From Euperipatoides rowelli (taxonomy: Eukaryota > Onychophora > Udeonychophora > Euonychophora > Peripatopsidae), in the NCBI GenBank assembly GCA_003024985.2, contig PXIH01S0012270.1: a stretch of DNA of 14,280 nt. One strand, given 5' to 3'. This document shows, piece by piece, positions 8,995-14,280 of the stretch. A model generated the notes under the pieces. That model was not told the origin of the DNA. It saw only the letters and a program-made list of their open reading frames with translations, and searched no databases. Each line of letters starts with the position of its first letter. Position 1 is the stretch's first letter. The translations under genes were made by a program, and so were the position numbers.

Positions 8995-9735
8995 GTGAGT
9001 TTGATATTTTATTAAGTTAATTTTTTTCTATAAAGTAATAAGCATAAACAATTAAAATCCTTTTAAAATTATTCTCTGACTTAAGAACAATGATGTTAAG
9101 TACACAAAGTCCCTGGTTTAAAGTAATTCATTCAAATAGTGTTTGTCTGCTTTTGCATTGATAATTAATTGCTACCAAGTTTCATTTAACACTTTTGTGT
9201 GTCCGCATTAACGTTCTTTGTCTTATATTATACAATACATTTATGCTTATTCAATTGGTAAATAAATTGTTTTCCTACTAACTATGTGTATGATATTTTA
9301 TTTTATTGTAAAAAAAAAATCCTTTATACTAAATAAAGAATTGAATTCAAACAAAATAATAATAATTACAGCTGTTAAGAATTTTTATTTTTTAAAAGAT
9401 TTTACTTCTTTAGTTATAACTTTTACTGTAATGAACTGCAGGGAGAAATGTTTTGAAGGAGAAGGAGATAAAAGTTGATTGGAGTTATTTGCTCTTCTTG
9501 TAGTAATTATTGACCTGTTCCCCTTGAAATTCTACACAATTTGGAAATGTTATTACTTTTAGTAGTGAATGAAAAAGAAAAACAAAACAGCTTTCGATTT
9601 AAAAAAAAAAAAATCGAATAACCTAATTATGGTGTATTTCATCCCTTTAATAAAACTAAAAATATAATTTTGAATAGACAATAAATAATTATTTATTTTA
9701 CCTTTTTTTTTTCTCTCTTAGAATATTATTCTAAG

Positions 9736-9860
9736 CAGTGCTTTTTTCAGATGGTACTCAGTACCGGTACCTTTTTTTTTTCTCAGCAATAGAATAAACA
9801 TTTTTACCTAATAACAGCATGTGAGTACCCCTACCTTTTTTCTTAGAAAAAAAGCAACAG
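9736..9860. mobile_element. candidate degraded hAT-like MITE, 125 bases
   Basis: The left end CAGTGCTTTTTTCAGATGG runs into GGTACTCA. The right end read in reverse gives CTGTTGCTTTTTTTC and then GGGGTACTCA. Both ends thus share TGCTTTTTT and GGTACTCA in inverted orientation. The flanking octamers ATTCTAAG and ATTCAAAA agree at six of eight positions, compatible with a decayed 8-base duplication. No coding capacity is present. It could be two unrelated T-rich stretches. Confidence 0.4.
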
Positions 9861-10907
9861 ATTCAAAAAATTCAACTCATTTCATGTTAATATTTTTATT
9901 TTTTTTAAATGTTTACAGTACAGTATTTGTTTTATTAACTATCTGACATATTTTTTATTTAGAGCTATTCTGGAACCAATTAATGCTTATTAGCTTGTTC
10001 CTAAGAGATTTTAAGATTCCAAATAGCAATGTTTGATTAGCACATGATTTTTTTTTAATTAATTGGGGACCAGGTGTACAGGCAAAATTTTAATTGGGTT
10101 TATAAGTGTTCATTCTAGTTACAGTATAATATGATTTATTGTTGCTGTTATAAATGGGTTTTGTTACCATATTTTATGCTAGTAACTAAAATATGTTTAG
10201 ATTATAGCTGTGGTATCTTTATATCAAGATAGACACTAGAAATTAAAAATAATTAAGTAGTTAACAGCACTAGAGGTAGCATACTGTATTCGATAGTCAT
10301 ACAATTGTTATAAAGTAAGCTAAAGTATTGGATTATTTAAATTTGTTTGTATTAAGCTATTTTAGTTTAATAAACAGCGAACAGTTGTACTGTAATTATA
10401 AATTATTGATTTGTATAATTTCCCAGGCTAAAGTAGCAAAGAAAAACTGTTGATGAAGATGGGATTAACGAGTGCTATCAAATTGCATAACAAGTTATAT
10501 ACTTTCAATAATACGGTAGTTAACACACTGGTAAATTTTCTTCTTTGTTTCCTTCTAAATAGAGTAACAAATGCTGTGCATATCTTTCTAACTTGACTTT
10601 GAAGGATCAAAGTTTTCGATTTTTCTTTCCATTATTTTTTGATAATTCCTCATCGTCAGTTAATTGAGTTACATTAAAAAGACCTAGGTGGGTATTAATT
10701 GTTAATAATTCAGCTATTTTTTATATACACAAACCTGCTGATATGCTTGTGCTAAATCTAGTTTACTGAATATTTCTCCACCTGTTAGTTTAAACAGCAT
10801 GTTTTCAATAATTGGAAGTGGATATTGATCTATTTTAAGATTTTTATTCGGTCCGACCTTATAGTCTCCTTAAATTCACAGGCTTACATTTTTTTTTTAA
10901 TATTGGC

Positions 10908-11010
10908 ACGCAGGGATTGCGTTAACGCATCTAGACGCATATTTCACGCTTAAAATAATTGAAAAACCTGCTGAAAAATGTCAGATACATATTTTCACGC
11001 ATGAAAAAAA
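10908..11010. repeat. cluster of ACGCA/CACGC words with a 12-base palindrome
   Basis: TGCGTTAACGCA at 10918-10929 is a perfect palindrome. Further GCGT/ACGC words follow at 10934, 10945 and 10997. In this AT-rich sequence such a CpG-bearing cluster is unusual and may be the remnant of a repeat. It ends just before the hAT element. Confidence 0.35.
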
Positions 11011-11013
11011 GGC

Positions 11014-11021
11014 CCAATAAG
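11014..11021. repeat. left 8-base target-site duplication of the hAT element
   Basis: CCAATAAG directly precedes the element and is repeated exactly after it. Confidence 0.85.
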
Positions 11022-11848
11022 CAGGGCTCAAAATTAGTGGTAGCCCAGTAGCCAGAGGCCACTAATAAATTGGTTGGGTTACTGCTTGCAAACTTAGAGG
11101 TAGCCCGTCATGGTACCAGTAAACATGTAAAATAAATAAATTAAAACCCCTCTAGTCCAAATTACTCTGGACCAAGCTCTGTTCACATTGTACAGAATTT
11201 CTATATACTGTAAGCTATTTTAAAAAAAAAAAAATTTTTTTTTGATCATTTGAAGGACAATGTTTGGTCAGAGATCCAGATGCGAGAGTACTAACGTATG
11301 AATCTCAGACCTACCATTTTTGCATCATATGATAAAAAAAAAAAATTATTTTTATATTCGGACTTTTATAATTTTTGTTAATTTTATATAACGTAGCATC
11401 AAAATTGTTTGAATAAAATTAAAAAATAAAGCAGTTTTATATTAGTTTGCACTCTGTAATAATTTTATTTTCCAGCAAGAGAAAAATCATAGAAAAATAG
11501 CGTCTAAACTTACCGCACATTTCTGAAGTCTATTTGAATTTGGATATAGCCTATTGGCAAATTTGACTCAAGATTATTTTAACAATTCAATAAATACAAA
11601 AACAAGCAATTGATTGTATTTTTATTTCCAATAAAAAATAATTGCATTAGAATTATTGTAGACTTATTAGGATATCAACTTTGCATGTATCAAAATAATT
11701 AAAAAAAAATAAACAACCAAAAATGTTCTGTTTATTTGGATTGTTGTTGTTCAGAAAATTTGGTCTACTACAAAAACACCCGGGCTACTGGTACATTAAG
11801 AGTGGAGTCCGTTGGGCTACCACCAAAAAATTATAATTTCTAGCACTG
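11022..11848. mobile_element. non-autonomous hAT-type DNA transposon, 827 bases
   Basis: The left end is CAGGGCTCAAAATTAGTGG. The right end read in reverse is CAGTGCTAGAAATTA, and after a short gap both ends contain GTGGTAGCCC. The ends thus form an imperfect inverted repeat of about 25 bases starting with CAG. The exact duplication CCAATAAG flanks it on both sides, the 8-base length expected for hAT transposase. GTAGCCC/GGGCTAC words recur near both ends (11040-11046, 11102-11108, 11782-11788, 11814-11820), like subterminal binding sites. The interior is AT-rich with no transposase frame, so it depends on an autonomous relative. It lies in the long LZTR1 intron. The superfamily call rests on duplication length and terminal bases. 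Confidence 0.82.
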
Positions 11849-11856
11849 CCAATAAG
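11849..11856. repeat. right 8-base target-site duplication of the hAT element
   Basis: CCAATAAG, identical to the octamer before the left end. Confidence 0.85.
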
Positions 11857-13170
11857 AGATTAAAGAAGCTGTAAACTACAGCTATTTTAATTTTTAATTA
11901 AATTCTTTAGAGAATGAGTCTAATTCCCTTCAATCATGATTCTTAAAAACCCAATAGAATACACCTGACACAACAATGAACAAATTAAAGCCTAAATCCT
12001 AATCACTCGATATAATGCAAGATATGAAAAAAAAAAAAAACCGATGAATTTTGCAAAACTTAATAATACTGCTTATTTTTCATGATTCAACAGAAAACGT
12101 ATGAAAAGATAAGAGTTCTGAATAAAATCTGAATAACTTCTTTTTATTATTATTGTAATATTACTTCTATTTTGATTTTTTTCCCCCTTTACCATTTATT
12201 TATTAAAATATAAAAACAAAGCAGCAGACGCAGCCATGTTTTAAATCACGTCACAGCCCATGCAGGATGCTCCTATCCAAATCCATCCCAATCCCAGAAA
12301 AAAAAACCCAAACTATCGTGATCATCCATAATGACAGTAGTTTTATTTAGCTCTAATTGCTGGAGACAATATTTACAAAGTTATTGGTAATTTATTTTAC
12401 AACTTACTTCCAGACACCTTAATAAAATATAGGGTAATTTTTAATTAGTATATTTAATGTAGACTATTATTAAAGCTTTTACAACATAACTATCTGTGCA
12501 TGATTTTTCAATAATAAATAAATGTCTTAATAAATCTGAAAAAAAAAAAAAGTAAAAAATTATAGATAGGCTAATCATAATATCTTCTGGATTGTTTTGT
12601 ACTCTTGATTTGAGTAGTTTTAAGACTGTAAAATAGAAAAATTTATAGATCAAAAGTAGATATTCAGATTTTATATTAAAGTTATATTTTCGAATTTTGA
12701 TATTAAACTCATACAATATGTTCATATCTCTTGATCATAATTTTAAAAGTTGCACTCTGTATATTTTGTTTGTTTATTATATATTGTTTTGTTTTTGATT
12801 GATTTTATAAATTTATCACTGTACTGAATATTACTGTCTTTCCTAACTCTTGTTGACTTGGTTTAATATACTGTAAAAATGTAAATGCAAATTCTACAAT
12901 ACCTAATATCACATGTTTTTCCATCTCATTGTTAAAAATATGAGTAAACAAAGTTAAATTTATTTTTTCTTTCCTAAAAGACGATAATTACTTATTTTAT
13001 AGAAAATAAACAAATTTATATTTTTAGAGCAAATTGTAAGTATTTTGACTGATTTATAGCATGTAAAGTTATAAGCAGGTAAAAATATTTAATTTTTAAG
13101 GATTAAATGTGATTGAAATAATCCTTGATATTTAATAAAAATTTGTATTATTTTTTAATACTTTGAATAT
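11857..13170. other. LZTR1: AT-rich intron stretch, nothing recognised
   Basis: This is non-coding sequence with poly(A) and poly(T) runs. A somewhat richer patch at 12225-12310 includes GCAGCAGACGCAGCC and CAATCCCAG but has no clear structure. Confidence 0.5.
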
Positions 13171-13173
13171 ACA

Positions 13174-13255
13174 GCAGGCCCCCCACAAAACAAAAGGCAG
13201 GGGGTTGCTGAGGCTGTGGGCCCAGGCCAGAGGGGTGGGGGGGGGGAAGGCATTG
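13174..13255. repeat. GC-rich low-complexity patch with G runs
   Basis: An island of C and G runs in AT-rich intron: CCCCCC near 13180, GGGGG at 13200, GGGCCCAGGCCAGAGGGG and a ten-G run at 13237-13246. Four or more G runs on the + strand could form a G-quadruplex. It may be part of an unrecognised repeat. It is too short and CpG-poor to be a CpG island. Confidence 0.5.
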
Positions 13256-13399
13256 GATGATCAAACTACACAAGATACTGCATAGTTATGAACTTATGAC
13301 ATAGCCTACTTGACAGCCAAAAAAAAAAAAACAAGCTTATCAAAAATGATGATGCTATTTAACTTCACTCCTAAAAATAAAAAAAACTATCTGATTTTA

Positions 13400-13607
13400 G
13401 GCTAGGGTTTTTTTAATTTTAGCGTGACCTCTGTTGGCACGGTCCATTTACTAAATTTGGTAGAATAAAATAAATTTTGTTTTGTCGCTTCCCCTAAACC
13501 TTAGCATTTCCATTATTTCCTATCAAAAATTTTTGTTTGATTTACAGTACATGTTGATTTCTCAGAACCCAATCCTAGTGTAAATCAAGAATTTACTGTA
13601 TATAGTG
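13400..13607 (-). mobile_element. possible mariner/Tigger-like transposon relic
   Basis: Read on the - strand, the stretch begins TACAGTAAATTCTTGATTTA (from 13607) and continues through GGGTTCTGAGAAATCAAC. This resembles the ends of mariner/Tigger-type elements, which often start CAGT...TC-ATTTAC and insert at TA. I cannot identify the second end or any transposase, so the extent and the family are tentative. Confidence 0.3.
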
Positions 13608-13819
13608 TCTATGATGTGCTAATGTTTAGAATTCCCCACCAATTGGTGTTGCTTTCTTGTTTCATTTTTGGTAACTGCCAATTTCGTTTTAATCAACAAT
13701 TGTGACATTTCATGCGAAAAAAATTGATTGTATTCTTTAGTTAATTATTATTACATACTGTATACAATATATTGTACCTGTAAAATCTTTGCTCATTTTT
13801 TTTTTTTTTTTAACTTTAG

Positions 13820-13928
13820 GTGGTTATACAGGAGACATTCATTCCAATTCAAATTTGACCAATAAGAAGGATTTATTTGAGTACAGGTTTTCTACAGGAC
13901 AGTGGGTAGAGTGGAGGTTTGAAGGAAG
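13820..13928 (+). CDS. LZTR1: LZTR1 exon (human exon 5 equivalent), rest of Kelch repeat 2
   Basis: A T-rich tract and TTTAG (to 13819) precede the exon; the donor GTATAA starts at 13929. The exon has 109 bases. GT completes the Gly codon from the previous exon, giving the double glycine FGGYTGDI. Then come [17 protein letters not shown] and [12 protein letters not shown] with two bases of a split codon (Arg in human, residue 170 by memory). The second Asn of SNSN matches human Asn145. DLFEYRF and QW are the outer strands of the Kelch blade. The donor is weaker than the GTAAGT consensus. Confidence 0.93.
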
Positions 13929-14056
13929 GTATAATAAAATTATTAAATATTGATTCTGTATATCACATCCTGTGTTTTTAACATAGAAAGAAAATTTAGC
14001 TACACTTATTATAATTAGCAATACTGTACTGCAAATATACTATCTTAAATCAATGT
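13929..14056 (+). other. LZTR1: start of the next LZTR1 intron
   Basis: This is AT-rich sequence following the donor GTATAA at 13929. The next exon (Kelch repeat 3 onward) is not within the window. Confidence 0.7.
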
Positions 14057-14059
14057 ATA

Positions 14060-14080
14060 TATTATTATTATTATTATTAG
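14060..14080. repeat. (ATT)n microsatellite
   Basis: About six and a half ATT units, forming the probable tail of the - strand LINE. Confidence 0.8.
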
Positions 14081-14102
14081 TTATTTTATTCATGAAATAA
14101 AG

Positions 14103-14133
14103 TAAGTCCTTAGCCCAGAGGATTTAGGACTTA
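14103..14133 (-). other. stem-loop near LINE 3' end
   Basis: TAAGTCCT (14103-14110) pairs perfectly with AGGACTTA (14126-14133), leaving a 15-base loop. It sits about 25-45 bases from the simple-repeat tail on the - strand, where L2/Una-type LINEs carry a hairpin recognised by their reverse transcriptase. Confidence 0.55.
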
Positions 14134-14280
14134 TTACATAAAAATATCATCATATAAAAAATCAATAAATAAGAATAAGAATATAAACAAAAATTTTAAA
14201 TACTGAGATCAATTGAGATCTAAGCGTGTGTTCAGTAATTGAATTGCAACTACTACCGGAGATTTTCTAAACCTGGAAGT

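Larger units (their letters stand above)
8995..13819 (+). other. LZTR1: LZTR1 intron between the third and fourth exons seen
   Basis: This is a 4825-base GT-AG intron and the largest in the window. Much of its length comes from mobile DNA: a degraded small element at 9736-9860, a hAT-type element at 11022-11848 and a possible mariner-like relic at 13400-13607. In 8995-9735, 9861-10900 and 11857-13170 I see only AT-rich sequence with homopolymers. Short open frames in these parts have no recognisable motif and are taken as chance. Confidence 0.8.
14057..14280 (-). mobile_element. 3' end of a third LINE, cut by the window edge
   Basis: On the - strand the sequence runs through AAGTCCTAAATCCTCTGGGC and then ATTTCATGAATAAAATAAC into an (AAT)n tail at 14080-14060. 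A stem-loop shortly before a simple-repeat tail is the hallmark of several LINE 3' ends. No reading frame with clear ORF2 similarity is visible in the part present. The tail differs from those of the other two LINEs, so it is probably a third family. Confidence 0.5.

Noticed and set aside
9284-9478. Small + strand open frame inside the LZTR1 intron
   Set aside because: AT-rich low-complexity peptide without motif or splice support.
10428-10610. Small - strand open frame inside the LZTR1 intron
   Set aside because: No motif or homology that I can see; length expected by chance.
12441-12725. - strand open frame of 94 codons
   Set aside because: Extremely AT-rich, made mainly of I, F, Y, K and L codons; typical chance frame in AT-rich DNA.
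13174-13255. CpG island or promoter
   Set aside because: The patch is rich in G and C runs but poor in CG dinucleotides, is under 100 bases, and lies inside an intron.
13839-14021. - strand open frame
   Set aside because: Antisense to the LZTR1 exon at 13820-13928 and its intron; no independent evidence.

Overview
The window is AT-rich animal (metazoan) nuclear DNA. It holds part of one spliced host gene and several mobile elements sitting in and around its introns. Four small exons with canonical AG/GT borders encode the first Kelch repeats of LZTR1, the CUL3 ubiquitin-ligase adaptor that targets RAS-family GTPases. There are no bacterial operons, ribosome-binding sites or CRISPR arrays. 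The species cannot be named from this window. The intron density, the LINE types and the recurring TAGGCTA/CCGGTA words fit an invertebrate, possibly a deuterostome, but that is a guess.

Layout: 1-347 is AT-rich flank with a short stop-free stretch of unknown nature and several N bases. 348-4858 is a non-LTR retrotransposon (LINE) of the Jockey/CR1/L2 type on the + strand. Its ORF1 is intact, a second ORF1-like segment follows, and its ORF2 (APE endonuclease plus reverse transcriptase) is broken by several frameshifts and one in-frame stop; the element ends in an AAAT-rich tail. 5131 to about 5650 is the 3' end of a different LINE on the - strand. 5883-6303 is a candidate inverted-repeat element with internal tandem repeats. 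6304-7494 shows nothing clear.

The LZTR1 exons lie at 7495-7557, 7657-7713, 8915-8994 and 13820-13928, separated by introns of 99, 1201 and 4825 bases. Joined, they give 102 complete codons in one frame with compatible phases at every junction. The long last intron carries a non-autonomous hAT transposon (11022-11848) with an exact 8-base target duplication, and a smaller degraded element of similar type (9736-9860). At 13400-13607 there is a possible mariner/Tigger-like relic. After the last exon, a third LINE 3' end lies on the - strand (from about 14057 to the window edge), with a terminal stem-loop.

How it fits together: the upstream coding exon of LZTR1 (human exon 1 equivalent) was not found here, so the + strand LINE probably sits in intron 1 or upstream of the gene, in the same orientation as the gene. 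I see no new multi-gene system. The most interesting points are the two ORF1-like modules of the LINE, the homopolymer-linked breaks in its ORF2, the well-delimited hAT insertion, and the exact match of LZTR1 exon lengths and phases to the human gene as I remember it.
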